Shown here in pieces: positions 1-8,659 of a stretch of DNA of 64,000 nt (position 1 is its first letter; each line of letters begins with the position of its first letter). The notes beneath the pieces are model-generated. The model saw nothing but the letters and a program-made list of their open reading frames with translations. It was not told where the DNA came from and ran no database searches. This DNA comes from Pseudomonadota bacterium (GTDB lineage Bacteria > Bdellovibrionota_C > UBA2361 > SZUA-149 > DAOLCO01): assembly GCA_027487795.1 (NCBI GenBank), contig JAIYCX010000012.1, forward strand, positions 1 through 64,000, in the 5' to 3' direction. Both the position numbers and the translations under genes were made by a program.

Positions 1-3000
1 GAAGGCTGAGTTATTACAGTAAATGCACTTGAGCCAAGAAGAGTAACCTTTGGTGTTCCATTGAGGTTTAACAATGCACCTCCGGTATTTCTAACTGTAT
101 AAGTTACTGTTTGAGTATTACCAAAGCTTACTGTACCAAAATCAGTGGCATCGCTTACACTCGGGGTAACGTCGTCATCAAGAATACTCACTGAGTTACC
201 AGAGACATCCATTTCGGGAACAAGGCCTGTTCCTTGAATAGAGAAGTTATAAGGGTTTTCATTCTTGTCGTTATTCGCAATTGAAATGCTTGCATTTCTG
301 AGTCCTTCAGCACTTGGTGCAAATTGGACAATAAACGCAGTTGTCCCAAATGGCGCTGAAACGCTTAATGCAGGCTGAGTAGTAACACTGAAATCTCCAG
401 AGTTAGTGCCAGTAATACTAACTCTTGGAGTTCCTGTTAAACCTAGCGCCAAAGAGCCTGAGTTTGAAATAACATAGGTTCTGCTTGTGTTCGCTCCAAA
501 GTTAACTGAACCAAAATCGCTATTATCTGTAAGACTAGGAGTTATATCGCCGTCAAGGATAATGCTACCGTTTCCTTTGACGCTCGCTTCCCGAGTACCT
601 GCGAGGTTTAGTTCGTTAAGATGTACCGCTCCGCGACTAGAACCGTTTGTATCATCACCAACAGCGCCAACTGCTATCTCAGCTGCGCCATCCCCGTCTA
701 GATCACCAAGCGAAGCTACAGAATATCCATAAAAATCGCTGTTCGCCAGCACTGGCCCATTAGTTGTACCACTTGCGATCTTCGCTGTGCTTTTTATGCT
801 TCCATTCGAGTTCAAATAGGAAATATAGAGCGCTCCGCGTACAGCACCACCGGTATCATCACCTCGAGCTCCGACTAGAATATCAGTTACTCCATCCCCG
901 TCTAGATCACCAGGAGACGCTACCGAGTTACCGTATACATCATCATTAGCTAACACCGGTCCATTGGTCGTACTGTCGTCGATCTTTACTGTATTCTTAA
1001 CGCTTCCATTGGAGTTTAAATACGAAATATGCACTGCTCCGCGATTAGTACCGCCGGTATCATCATCATATGCCCCTACGGCAATATCAGTTACGCCATC
1101 TCCGTCTAAATCACCAAGCGAGGCTAACGAAGAACCGTAAAGATTTGAGTTCGCTAATACTGGTCCATTAGTCGTGCCGCTTGCAATCTTCACCGTACTC
1201 TTAACGCTGCCATCTGAGTTCAAATAGGAAATATAAACTGCTCCGCGATTAGTACCGCCTGTAGAGTCTCGATTAGCCCCAACTACGATATCAGTTATTC
1301 CATCTCCGTCTAGATCACCAAGCGACGTTACCGAAGAACCGTATCTATCATCATTCGCCAACACCGGCCCATTAGTCGTAGTATCATCGATCTTCACTTT
1401 GCCCTTAATGCTGCCATTCGAATTTAAATATAAAATATGCACCGCTCCACGTTGATTGCCGTTTGTATCATCACCAATAGCCCCAACTGCAATATCAGTT
1501 AGTCCATCCCCATCTAAATCTCCAAGCGAGGCTACCGAAATACCGAAAAAGTCAACGTTCGCTAACACCGGCCCGTTAGTCGTACCACTTGCGATCTTCA
1601 CCGTACTCTTGACGCTACCATTCGAATTTAAATAAGAAATATACACAGCTCCTCGTTGGATACCGCCGGTATTGTCTAAATAAGCCCCAACTAAGATATC
1701 GCTTATTCCATCTCCGTCTAGATCCCCAAGAGAAGCTAACGATGTGCCGTAAAATTCATCATTCCCCAACACCGGCCCATTAGTCGTACTGTCGTCAATC
1801 TTCACCGTGCTTGCCACAAGCGGACGGAAGTGGATATAAAGCGCTCCCCGTTCAGTACCGTTTGTATTATCACGATGAGCTCCTACTGCAAGATCAGTTA
1901 CGCCATCTCCGTTTAAGTCCCCAAGAGAAGCTACTGAAATACCATATTCGTTAAAGTCAGAAAGTACTGGCCCATTAGTAGTAGCATCATCAATCTTTAC
2001 CGTACTTTTAATACTGCCATTCATATTTAAATACGAAACATGAACAGCTCCTCGTTGGTTTCCTCCGGTATTATCAAGTAATGCCCCAACTGCGATTTCA
2101 ATTACACCATCACCATCCAGATCACCAAAGGAAGATACTGAAGAACCATAAAAATCAATGTTCGCCAACACTGGACCGTTTGTAGTGTTATCATCAATCT
2201 TTACTGTACTCTTAACACTACCATTCGAATTTAAATATAAAATATGAACAGCTCCGCGAAGAGAACCGCCGGTATCATCACCATAGGCTCCTACTGCAAT
2301 ATCAGTTAAACCATCTCTATCTAAATCTCCAAGCGACGCTAACGAAATACCAAAAAGATCAGAGTTCGCGAGCACCGGTCCATTAGTCGTAGTATCATCG
2401 ATCCTTACTGTGCTCTTAACGCTACCATTGGAATTTAAAAATGATATATACACCGCTCCGCGATCACTACCACCAGTATCATCATAACTAGACCCAACCG
2501 CAATGTCAGTTACACCATCTCCGTCTAAATCTCCAAGCGACGCTACCGAAACTCCGTATAAATCTTCGTTACTAAGCACTGGCCCATTAGTCGTGTTATC
2601 ATCAATCTTTATAGTACTCTTAACACTACCATTGGAATTTAAATATAAGATATGAACAGCTCCGCGATCACTACCGCCGGTATCGTCTCGGCTTGCCCCT
2701 ACCAAAATATCAACAACACCATCCCCGTCTAAATCTCCAAGCGACGCCACAGAGCCGCCATAGCTATCGCCATCTACTAACTCTGGACCATTAGTCGTAC
2801 TATCATCGATCTTAACCGTACTCTTAAAGCTACCATCGGAATTCAAGTATGAAATATATATCGCTCCACGATTACTGCCACTTGTATCATCTCCAGAAGC
2901 CCCAACTACAATATCAGCTACTCCATCGCCGTCTAGATCCCCAAGCGAGACTACAGAACCACCATATATATCAGAATTCGCCAGTACCGGCCCATTGGTC

Positions 3001-3155
3001 GTATTATCGTCGATCTTCACCGTGCTACCCAAAAAATTCTGGGCGGAAGCACTAGGTAATAAAATTGCTAACTGCAAGAAGAGCAAAATAGCCGTAGATA
3101 AAATTCTACTTACTATATTAAAAGTAGATTTGGAGGATATTGTTTGAAGTAGCAT
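1..3155 (-). CDS. Secreted FG-GAP repeat protein with C-terminal choice-of-anchor D domains (3' end off window)
   Basis: Open reading frame on the minus strand from an ATG at 3155 to the left window edge, so the C-terminus is missing. Residues 1 to about 42 form a long signal peptide ending in PSASA before QN. Twelve tandem repeats of about 68 residues follow, each with the FG-GAP/integrin-alpha calcium-loop motif (for example LGDLDGDGVADIVVGA). Past position 590, reading down, come Ig-like modules of the choice-of-anchor D/HYDIN type (motifs such as DFGTVSFGNTQT and FTVITQP). By family knowledge this is an exported calcium-binding beta-propeller, probably surface-attached or secreted, used in adhesion or matrix binding; the ligand is unknown. 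The gene stands alone, divergent from a lipoprotein gene. Unit-length conservation and the lack of in-frame stops in the stretches I translated support an intact gene. Confidence 0.85.
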   Translation of the reverse strand, partial: MLLQTISSKSTFNIVSRILSTAILLFLQLAILLPSASAQNFLGSTVKIDDNTTNGPVLANSDIYGGSVVSLGDLDGDGVADIVVGASGDDTSGSNRGAIYISYLNSDGSFKSTVKIDDSTTNGPELVDGDSYGGSVASLGDLDGDGVVDILVGASRDDTGGSDRGAVHILYLNSNGSVKSTIKIDDNTTNGPVLSNEDLYGVSVASLGDLDGDGVTDIAVGSSYDDTGGSDRGAVYISFLNSNGSVKSTVRIDDTTTNGPVLANSDLFGISLASLGDLDRDGLTDIAVGAYGDDTGGSLRGAVHILYLNSNGSVKSTVKIDDNTTNGPVLANIDFYGSSVSSFGDLDGDGVIEIAVGALLDNTGGNQRGAVHVSYLNMNGSIKSTVKIDDATTNGPVLSDFNEYGISVASLGDLNGDGVTDLAVGAHRDNTNGTERGALYIHFRPLVASTVKIDDSTTNGPVLGNDEFYGTSLASLGDLDGDGISDILVGAYLDNTGGIQRGAVYISYLNSNGSVKSTVKIASGTTNGPVLANVDFFGISVASLGDLDGDGLTDIAVGAIGDDTNGNQRGAVHILYLNSNGSIKGKVKIDDTTTNGPVLANDDRYGSSVTSLGDLDGDGITDIVVGANRDSTGGTNRGAVYISYLNSDGSVKSTVKIASGTTNGPVLANSNLYGSSLASLGDLDGDGVTDIAVGAYDDDTGGTNRGAVHISYLNSNGSVKNTVKIDDSTTNGPVLANDDVYGNSVASPGDLDGDGVTDILVGARGDDTGGAVRGALYISYLNSNGSIKSTAKIASGTTNGPVLANSDFYGYSVASLGDLDGDGAAEIAVGAVGDDTNGSSRGAVHLNELNLAGTREASVKGNGSIILDGDITPSLTDNSDFGSVNFGANTSRTYVISNSGSLALGLTGTPRVSITGTNSGDFSVTTQPALSVSAPFGTTAFIVQFAPSAEGLRNASISIANNDKNENPYNFSIQGTGLVPEMDVSGNSVSILDDDVTPSVSDATDFGTVSFGNTQTVTYTVRNTGGALLNLNGTPKVTLLGSSAFTVITQP
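590..3026 (-). repeat. Twelve tandem 204-bp coding repeats (FG-GAP units)
   Basis: The plus-strand anchor GGCCCATTAGTCGT or close variants recurs at 754, 958, 1162, 1366, 1570, 1774, 1969, 2173, 2377, 2581, 2785 and 2989. Every interval is exactly 204 bp except one of 195 bp, a loss of three codons. All spacings are multiples of three, so the array is a set of 68-residue protein repeats. Homogeneity between units suggests unequal crossing-over or gene conversion, so copy number may vary between strains. Confidence 0.93.
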
Positions 3156-3381
3156 AATTGCCCTAGTTCGGCGTACCTTTTTTAATAAAAGAACAAAAAC
3201 TCACTTAAAGCTAGAGGATTTCATTAGATCTATCAGATGCATAGTCTGAATAAGGAGATTCGTAAGCTAGGAAGACTTCTGAAGCGCCCTATTTTCTACT
3301 ATATTTCAATTATAATGAATCTTTAGATTTTATCGATTCATCTTCTATCTCTGAAAAACGAACATTCTAAAAGCAAAGAAT

Positions 3382-4275
3382 ATGAAAGTCATCGCAAAAC
3401 ATATATCAATTATAGTTTCATTCTCTTTTTTATTGTCGATAATTTCTTGTGGCGGATCCTCATCCAATAAAGACGATAAGCAGTCGTTTTTATTTGTACA
3501 GAATTCACAAAAAGGTTCAATAACTCAAATCAGCGACGATTATTTTCACCTGAAACTAATTGACGTCGCCCCGATGACCCAGTATTTTAGCAACAGAAAT
3601 GAGAATGAGCAGCCGAGTGCTGGCACCATTCCAATGGACACCTTTATAGCATCATGGGACGACCCAAGCATTAAGGATAATTTCAAATCAGATCCACCTA
3701 ATGCTGCACTTGAAGTATACGACGAGAGTGGCAAATTATATTCTCTCGCACTTCAGTTAGAAGCTCCTATTTATACTTCAAATAAAAACAATCTGGAATA
3801 TAGAGTAAAAGTTATCGAACAATTCCCGGACAGTTATGTCGGGCAAATGAGCCTAATGTCTATTCCTCCAACTTTTTTAAACGCTTCGATATTCATAGAT
3901 AATGCGAGTACTGTAGCAACAAGTTTAAATTTTGATCGCGAGGATTGCACAAGTACATTAACGGAGAATATTCCGTATGGTGATCAGTTTTTTCTATTTT
4001 CTGATGCGGTTTCAGAAGCGGTTAGCTACTCGAACTCATGTAAGGTAGCACTTCCCACACAGGACTCTCGTGATGCAATGGCCAAATATCTTCAATCTAG
4101 CTTTCGAGCTCCCTACTCTTGCGGCAATCACTCAGTTTGTGGAAAAATTAATGTAGGTAATAATTTTTCAGATTGTTTGAGTAGTTGTCAAGGTTCTGGA
4201 TGTGATGTCACATACAATGGCGCTCCTTGCTGGTGTTCATATTGGTGCTTTGGAAGATTCGCTCCCTATCCATAG
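3382..4275 (+). CDS. Putative lipoprotein with cysteine-rich C-terminus
   Basis: 297 residues. The N-terminus MKVIAKHISIIVSFSFLLSI followed by ISC is a lipoprotein signal with the lipobox Cys near residue 23, so the mature protein should be lipid-anchored. The body has no family I recognise. The last roughly 60 residues hold nine or ten cysteines in closely spaced groups (CGNHSVCGK, CLSSCQGSGC, CWCSYWC), which suggests a disulfide-rich or metal-binding module. It is divergent from the FG-GAP gene, with about 225 bp between them. Function unknown; surface exposure is inferred only from the lipobox. Confidence 0.75.
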   Translation: MKVIAKHISIIVSFSFLLSIISCGGSSSNKDDKQSFLFVQNSQKGSITQISDDYFHLKLIDVAPMTQYFSNRNENEQPSAGTIPMDTFIASWDDPSIKDNFKSDPPNAALEVYDESGKLYSLALQLEAPIYTSNKNNLEYRVKVIEQFPDSYVGQMSLMSIPPTFLNASIFIDNASTVATSLNFDREDCTSTLTENIPYGDQFFLFSDAVSEAVSYSNSCKVALPTQDSRDAMAKYLQSSFRAPYSCGNHSVCGKINVGNNFSDCLSSCQGSGCDVTYNGAPCWCSYWCFGRFAPYP

Positions 4276-4312
4276 AGAAGAATCGGTACTACCTAGATTA
4301 CTATTCCTGAAC

Positions 4313-5308
4313 CTAAACGACTAATCCACCATTTTCAGCTAGTTTGTTGTTAGTTAAATCTTTAACGTTCTTAAGCGTGCATTCAGCTATTTGAGTGAGT
4401 GCTTCATTCGTGAAAAAGGCTTGATGCGCAGTTATTAGTACATTTGGAAAGCTCATAAGTCTTTGTATCGTATCATCCAGTATGATAGAGGAAGATAGAT
4501 CTCTAAAAAATAAATTTTCTTCTTGTTCATAAACATCGATTCCAAGATACCCTACTTTCTGCTTTTTTAATGCTAAGATAACATCCTCGGTTTTGATTAA
4601 GGCACCTCGACTAGTATTAATAAGCATGACTCCATTTTTCATTTGAGAGATTGCCTTAGAGTCTATTAAATATTTAGTTTCCTGATTTAGTGGGCAGTGT
4701 AATGAAATGATATCCGAATTAGCATAAAGATGGTTCAAGGATGTATACTCTACTCCCATCTCCACTAGGGAGTTATTAGTTACGACATCGGATGCATATA
4801 TTTTACAACCAAAGCCTAACATAATTTTACAAAATGCCTGGCCGATTCTACCCATTCCAATAATGCCTACGCTTTTTTTATGGATATCAAAGCCGAGTAA
4901 ACCATCTAAAGAAAAATTCTGCTCTCTTACTCTATTGTATGCCTTATGAGTTTTTCTATTCAAAGTAAGAATCATTGCAATGGCATGCTCAGCAACAGCC
5001 TCTGGGCTATAAGCTGGCACTCTGCATACCTTAATTCCGTGTCTACTTGCTGCATCAATGTCGACATTATTAAATCCAGCACAGCGCAAAGCAATAATCT
5101 TTACTCCTTTACTTGCTAAAATTTCAATAACTTCTGAAGTAATTTTATCATTTACAAAAACACAAACTGCTAGTGAATCTGTAATAACATTTGCTAGATA
5201 CGTGTCTAAGGATGCATCAAAGTACTCTAACTCAAAACCAAATTTTTCATTCTCTTTATTGAAATAAATTCTGTCGTATTTTTGTGAGGAAAAGAATGTG
5301 ATTTTCAT
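4313..5308 (-). CDS. ldhA: D-lactate dehydrogenase (2-hydroxyacid dehydrogenase family)
   Basis: 331 residues, normal for fermentative NAD-dependent D-lactate dehydrogenases, which reduce pyruvate to D-lactate in the cytoplasm. The Rossmann motif GIIGMGRIG lies near residues 146-156. The Arg-containing NTSRGALI segment and the catalytic-His segment ITAHQAFFT fit the Arg-Glu-His triad of the family. The N-terminal half ends with the typical substrate-domain segment ALRCAGFNNVD. The family also holds other 2-hydroxyacid dehydrogenases, but the LdhA-like motifs favour lactate. Convergent with the lipoprotein gene and divergent from the ArsR gene. No frame damage seen. Confidence 0.88.
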   Translation of the reverse strand: MKITFFSSQKYDRIYFNKENEKFGFELEYFDASLDTYLANVITDSLAVCVFVNDKITSEVIEILASKGVKIIALRCAGFNNVDIDAASRHGIKVCRVPAYSPEAVAEHAIAMILTLNRKTHKAYNRVREQNFSLDGLLGFDIHKKSVGIIGMGRIGQAFCKIMLGFGCKIYASDVVTNNSLVEMGVEYTSLNHLYANSDIISLHCPLNQETKYLIDSKAISQMKNGVMLINTSRGALIKTEDVILALKKQKVGYLGIDVYEQEENLFFRDLSSSIILDDTIQRLMSFPNVLITAHQAFFTNEALTQIAECTLKNVKDLTNNKLAENGGLVV

Positions 5309-5440
5309 GACCTATTATATACTATAAATGACGACTAACCTAAACGAAATTACATAATGATAATAGATCATTATACTGGATAACTTTTGCATACAAAAGA
5401 GGCATGTACCTACTTTACTGGATATCACTTAATTCTTGCA

Positions 5441-5462
5441 TATATCGTAATATCACGATATA
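5441..5462. promoter_or_regulatory. Inverted-repeat operator for the ArsR-family repressor
   Basis: TATATCGT-N6-ACGATATA, a perfect 8+8 bp inverted repeat ending eight bases before the ATG at 5471. Position and symmetry fit an autoregulatory ArsR-type operator. An upstream in-frame ATG at 5387 would place this operator inside the coding region, so 5471 is the better start. Confidence 0.65.
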
Positions 5463-5470
5463 TTGATATA

Positions 5471-5770
5471 ATGAAGAAGCAAAAACTATCATATCTATCA
5501 GAAGCGGCAGAGTGTCTAAAAGTTCTAGCCCATCCTAAAAGACTGATGATTCTCACTATTCTGCGAGATGAACCAAACTTAAGTGTCGGAGAAATTGCAG
5601 AAAGATGCTGTATTCAAAGTCATGTCGCAAGTGAACATTTGCGACTTATGTTAAGATGTGGATTCTTATCATTTACAAAAGACGGTCGAACGACTTTTTA
5701 TACAGTAGCAGAACCTCAAGTTTATGGAATCATAGACTGCATAGAACGAAAATTTAAAGTTAATAAGTAA
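5471..5770 (+). CDS. ArsR/SmtB-family transcriptional repressor
   Basis: 99 residues from ATG 5471; an in-frame ATG at 5387 would add 28 residues but overrun the operator. The winged-helix core shows the family landmarks AECLKVLAHPKRLMIL, GEIAERCCIQSHVASEHL and the wing KDGRTTFYTV. Cysteines at about residues 15, 46, 47, 63 and 90 are candidate sensors, with Cys46-Cys47 on the recognition-side helix. The position of the first BigR/SqrR sensing Cys (RLMILC in BigR) is Thr here, so the sensing pair must differ if it responds to persulfide. It is followed after 22 bp by a rhodanese gene and then a CoA-disulfide reductase-rhodanese fusion, which makes a sulfur-stress role likely by context. Confidence 0.8.
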   Translation: MKKQKLSYLSEAAECLKVLAHPKRLMILTILRDEPNLSVGEIAERCCIQSHVASEHLRLMLRCGFLSFTKDGRTTFYTVAEPQVYGIIDCIERKFKVNK

Positions 5771-5792
5771 TAAAAACAAACAAAAGGTCCTA

Positions 5793-6314
5793 ATGTCCAC
5801 AAAAGAAATCAGCCCCTCAGAACTAGAACAGCTAATTAAAAATGATTCCAAAGTAATGCTAGTCGACGTTCGTACTCCTGGCGAGTTTAAATCGTCTCAC
5901 ATTGATAGTAGCATTAATATTCCACTGGGAAGTAAAGAATTTGAGAACTATCTAAGCACTCCACAATCTGAAGCTACAAATATTATAATTTGCCAAGGTG
6001 GAACAAGAGCGAAAAATGCTTGTAATATAATACAAGATAAAACTAAGCTTAATGCGCTAGTACTTAGTGGTGGTGTTAACGCTTGGGAAAAGAATGGAAT
6101 GAAGACCATTAAATCTAGCGGTGCAATCTCTATGGAAAGACAGGTTAGGATTGCTGCTGGCTTATTTGTTTTTCTAGGGTCTATCCTATCTTTGATAATC
6201 GCTACTAACTTTATATATGTTCCAATATTTGTTGGAGCAGGGCTTGTTTTTTCAGGAGTTACCAATACCTGCGGAATGGCGAGAGTGCTGTCCGTAATGC
6301 CATGGAACAAATAA
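5793..6314 (+). CDS. Membrane-anchored rhodanese (YgaP-like, rhodanese-DUF2892)
   Basis: 173 residues. Residues about 5-105 form a rhodanese domain with catalytic Cys67 in the loop ICQGGTRAK. Residues about 113-173 form the DUF2892 hairpin of two membrane helices with the hallmark GVTNTCGMARVL and MPWN. This is the architecture of E. coli YgaP, an inner-membrane sulfurtransferase that moves sulfane sulfur from persulfides to acceptors. Its stop overlaps the start of the next gene (TAATG at 6312-6316), implying translational coupling, and it follows an ArsR repressor as in ygaVP. Substrate not determinable from sequence. Confidence 0.85.
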   Translation: MSTKEISPSELEQLIKNDSKVMLVDVRTPGEFKSSHIDSSINIPLGSKEFENYLSTPQSEATNIIICQGGTRAKNACNIIQDKTKLNALVLSGGVNAWEKNGMKTIKSSGAISMERQVRIAAGLFVFLGSILSLIIATNFIYVPIFVGAGLVFSGVTNTCGMARVLSVMPWNK

Positions 6315-7978
6315 TGAATATTTTAATCATAGGAGGAGTAGCAGGTGGGGCCTCGGCCGCAACTAGAGCCAGAAGAGTTAATCCAGAAGCTAATATTACA
6401 ATACTAGAAAAAGGACCTGCAATATCATTTGCTAACTGTGGGCTTCCTTATCACCTAGGCGGCGAGATAAAAAAAAGAGAAAAGTTACTAGTCGCAACTC
6501 CAGAACTTTTTAAAAATCGATTTGGAATTGATGTTTATACAGATACAGAAGCATTAAAAATAGACAGAGCAAATAAGACGGTAGCGGCATTTAGAAAAAC
6601 AGATAATGCTAGTCTTTCTTTTAGCTATGACAAATTAATCATTTCTACTGGGTCAAAACTTAGAGTACTTCCGGTATTTAATGAGAATTTTCAGAATGTC
6701 TTCAGTCTTTGGTCATTAAAAGACTTAGATAATTCTCTAGAATATATCAATACACATAGTCCTAAAAAAGCTGTTGTTATAGGAGCTGGCTTTGTTGGTC
6801 TTGAAATAGCGGAGCAACTAACTCAACTAGGATTAAAAGTATCACTAGTCGAAAAAGCGCCTCAAGTACTAGGGCCTCTTGATGCAGAGATGGCTTCTTT
6901 TATCGAACAGGAGCTACTGGAAAATGGAGTAGATCTTTATTTAGGTAAAGAAGTAACTAAGGTAGATTCTAATAAAACTACAACCAGTAACATCCTTAAA
7001 CAAATAACATTAGACGACAATACTACCGTTGATACAGATTTAGTCTTCTGGGGAATCGGAGTTTTACCTGAATCAAAATTAGCAGTTGAAGCAGCTTTAA
7101 ATATTGGGACATCAGGAGGTATAGTAGTAAATGAATTTCAACAAACTAGTGATGAAAATATTTATGCAGTAGGAGATGCTTCTGAATGTATATATGCCCC
7201 GACAAATAGAAAAGCCCCTATTCCACTAGCAGGGCCCGCGAATAGAGCTGGAAGAACAGCTGGTGAGCATGCTGCATCAGGAAAATCTCAACTAAAGCAA
7301 AAAGTACAAGGCACAGCAATTGTAAGGGTTTTTAAAAAGACTGCTGCTATCACCGGACTTTCAGTTAGAGCATGTAAAAATGCTTCGATACACTATGAAG
7401 TATCCTTCATTTCAGCGAATAATCACGCAGGTTATTTCCCTGGTGCTTCAGAGTTAATTATAAAATTATTATTTAATCCAAGCGATGGAAAAATTCTAGG
7501 AGCTCAAATTATAGGAGAAGAAGGAGTAGATAAGCGTATTGATATAATCTCAACTATTCTACATTTTGGGGGTAACGCAAATGATCTAGCTTCACTTGAT
7601 CTTGCTTACGCACCTCCATTTGGAAGCGCAAAAGATCCTGTTCATATTGCAGCTTACACAATATTAAATCATCTAGATGCTAGGCCTAAGCTAATTTCTC
7701 CTTATGCAAACCTAGATAATTTTCAAGTAATCGATGTCAGGACTTCTACTGAACGAGATAAATTACCGCTAGCAAATTCTATTCATATCCCCATAGATGA
7801 TCCTAGTGGAGACATTAGAGGACGGCTAGATCAATTAGATAAATCCAAAGAGACGGTAGTAATATGTCACTCAGGAAAACGAGCGCATATTTTAGCTAGT
7901 ATGTTATGTGGTATGGGCTTTATTGATGTTTTTAATAATGCGGGGGGAATGATGATGAGGAGTAGGTGTCGGCATTAA
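6314..7978 (+). CDS. CoA-disulfide reductase fused to rhodanese (CoADR-RHD, NADH-dependent persulfide reductase type)
   Basis: 554 residues from the ATG at 6314, which overlaps the previous stop; an in-frame ATG at 6302 would add four residues. The FAD-binding GGVAGGASAATRARR motif is at the N-terminus. The single redox-active cysteine is in FANCGLPYHLGG (Cys42), the CoADR hallmark. An NAD-binding VVIGAGFVGLEIA segment, a dimerisation domain and a C-terminal rhodanese domain with Cys near 518 (VICHSGKRAH) follow. Known relatives reduce CoA persulfides, CoA disulfide or polysulfide with NAD(P)H. With the upstream sulfurtransferase and ArsR repressor it forms a compact persulfide-detoxification or sulfane-sulfur operon. 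The last residues (GGMMMRSRCRH) depart from the usual rhodanese end and may be a slightly altered C-terminus. Confidence 0.88.
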   Translation: MNILIIGGVAGGASAATRARRVNPEANITILEKGPAISFANCGLPYHLGGEIKKREKLLVATPELFKNRFGIDVYTDTEALKIDRANKTVAAFRKTDNASLSFSYDKLIISTGSKLRVLPVFNENFQNVFSLWSLKDLDNSLEYINTHSPKKAVVIGAGFVGLEIAEQLTQLGLKVSLVEKAPQVLGPLDAEMASFIEQELLENGVDLYLGKEVTKVDSNKTTTSNILKQITLDDNTTVDTDLVFWGIGVLPESKLAVEAALNIGTSGGIVVNEFQQTSDENIYAVGDASECIYAPTNRKAPIPLAGPANRAGRTAGEHAASGKSQLKQKVQGTAIVRVFKKTAAITGLSVRACKNASIHYEVSFISANNHAGYFPGASELIIKLLFNPSDGKILGAQIIGEEGVDKRIDIISTILHFGGNANDLASLDLAYAPPFGSAKDPVHIAAYTILNHLDARPKLISPYANLDNFQVIDVRTSTERDKLPLANSIHIPIDDPSGDIRGRLDQLDKSKETVVICHSGKRAHILASMLCGMGFIDVFNNAGGMMMRSRCRH

Positions 7979-7980
7979 AA

Positions 7981-8235
7981 TCATTTATATACGTCCCTAC
8001 GATGTCCGATTTTTAAAATAGTAATGATAACTTCTTGTTTTAAGATGTCATATATAATTCGATAATCGCCTACGCGAATTCTATACGTTGAAGAAGTACC
8101 AGAAAGCTTTTTGCAACTATATGGTCTTGGTTCTATACCTAGCGAAACTATGATAGCTGAAATTTTACGCTGGGCATCATTTGAAAGTTTTTTTAGCTGT
8201 TTTTCTGCGGTAGTGGTGATGACTATTTTGTACAT
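7981..8235 (-). CDS. RelE/ParE-family toxin
   Basis: 84 residues, standard RelE size. Diagnostic features are the N-terminal YKIVITTTAEKQLKKLS, the central YRIRVGDYRIIYDI and the C-terminal IGHRRDVYK. Proteins of this type are ribosome-dependent mRNA interferases (RelE/YafQ) or gyrase inhibitors (ParE); the central and C-terminal motifs favour the RelE side. It lies 37 bp downstream of an antitoxin-sized gene on the same strand, giving a type II toxin-antitoxin order of antitoxin then toxin. It ends two bases after the convergent oxidoreductase gene. Confidence 0.85.
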   Translation of the reverse strand: MYKIVITTTAEKQLKKLSNDAQRKISAIIVSLGIEPRPYSCKKLSGTSSTYRIRVGDYRIIYDILKQEVIITILKIGHRRDVYK

Positions 8236-8272
8236 TTTTATACTAGTTCACTCCATCTATAAGCACTTTTCA

Positions 8273-8491
8273 TTATTTTAAGCCTTTTAATTCCTTCATC
8301 ACTTCACTAAAAGGACGAGTGGGTTCTCTTCTTAGACTTTGAATCTCTTCTAGATCAGAATGTTCTTCTAGCTTATCTAATATAGCTTCTTCTATAAATC
8401 GTGCCATTACTAGCCCTTGAGAGCGACACCATTCATCGGCTAATTTTTTAACTTTTTTGTTAACCCTAGCTGTTAAAACTGCTTGTTCCAT
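8273..8491 (-). CDS. Antitoxin, ribbon-helix-helix-like, partner of the RelE toxin
   Basis: 72 residues. The N-terminal segment EQAVLTARVNKKVKKLADEW resembles a short DNA-binding beta strand plus helix of CopG/RelB-type antitoxins. The acidic C-terminal tail would be the toxin-neutralising part. Immediately upstream of the toxin gene and preceded by an inverted repeat at 8527-8554, consistent with autoregulation. Family assignment rests on size, position and N-terminal pattern. Confidence 0.72.
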   Translation of the reverse strand: MEQAVLTARVNKKVKKLADEWCRSQGLVMARFIEEAILDKLEEHSDLEEIQSLRREPTRPFSEVMKELKGLK

Positions 8492-8526
8492 GATTTCCTC
8501 GCATAGTTATAGACTACATAATAATA

Positions 8527-8554
8527 TCATTTGACTGCAAAAGATGTCAAATGA
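8527..8554. promoter_or_regulatory. Inverted repeat upstream of the toxin-antitoxin operon
   Basis: TCATTTGAC-N10-GTCAAATGA, a perfect 9+9 bp inverted repeat starting 36 bases upstream of the antitoxin ATG. Position and symmetry suit an operator bound by the antitoxin or the toxin-antitoxin complex. Confidence 0.6.
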
Positions 8555-8659
8555 CAATTAATCATATCAAAACGCAAGTACATTTTACTTAACTATAAAT
8601 TTCTGATTAATTAAATCTAACGTTTCGGTTTTTCCAGGTTTTTTTAAGGAGCTGACATT

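Noticed and set aside
590-3026. CRISPR-like array
   Set aside because: Units are 204 bp, contiguous and coding with no spacers; they are protein repeats.
487-3055. Plus-strand open frames at 487, 764 and 2849
   Set aside because: They are antisense shadows of the repeat-coding minus-strand gene; their repeated His/Leu/Tyr-rich sequence follows from the repeat.
5387-5470. Longer ArsR start at 5387
   Set aside because: It would place the palindromic operator inside the gene and adds non-family residues.
5471-5770. Calling the repressor BigR or SqrR
   Set aside because: The first of the two conserved sensing cysteines is Thr, so only the ArsR family is supported.
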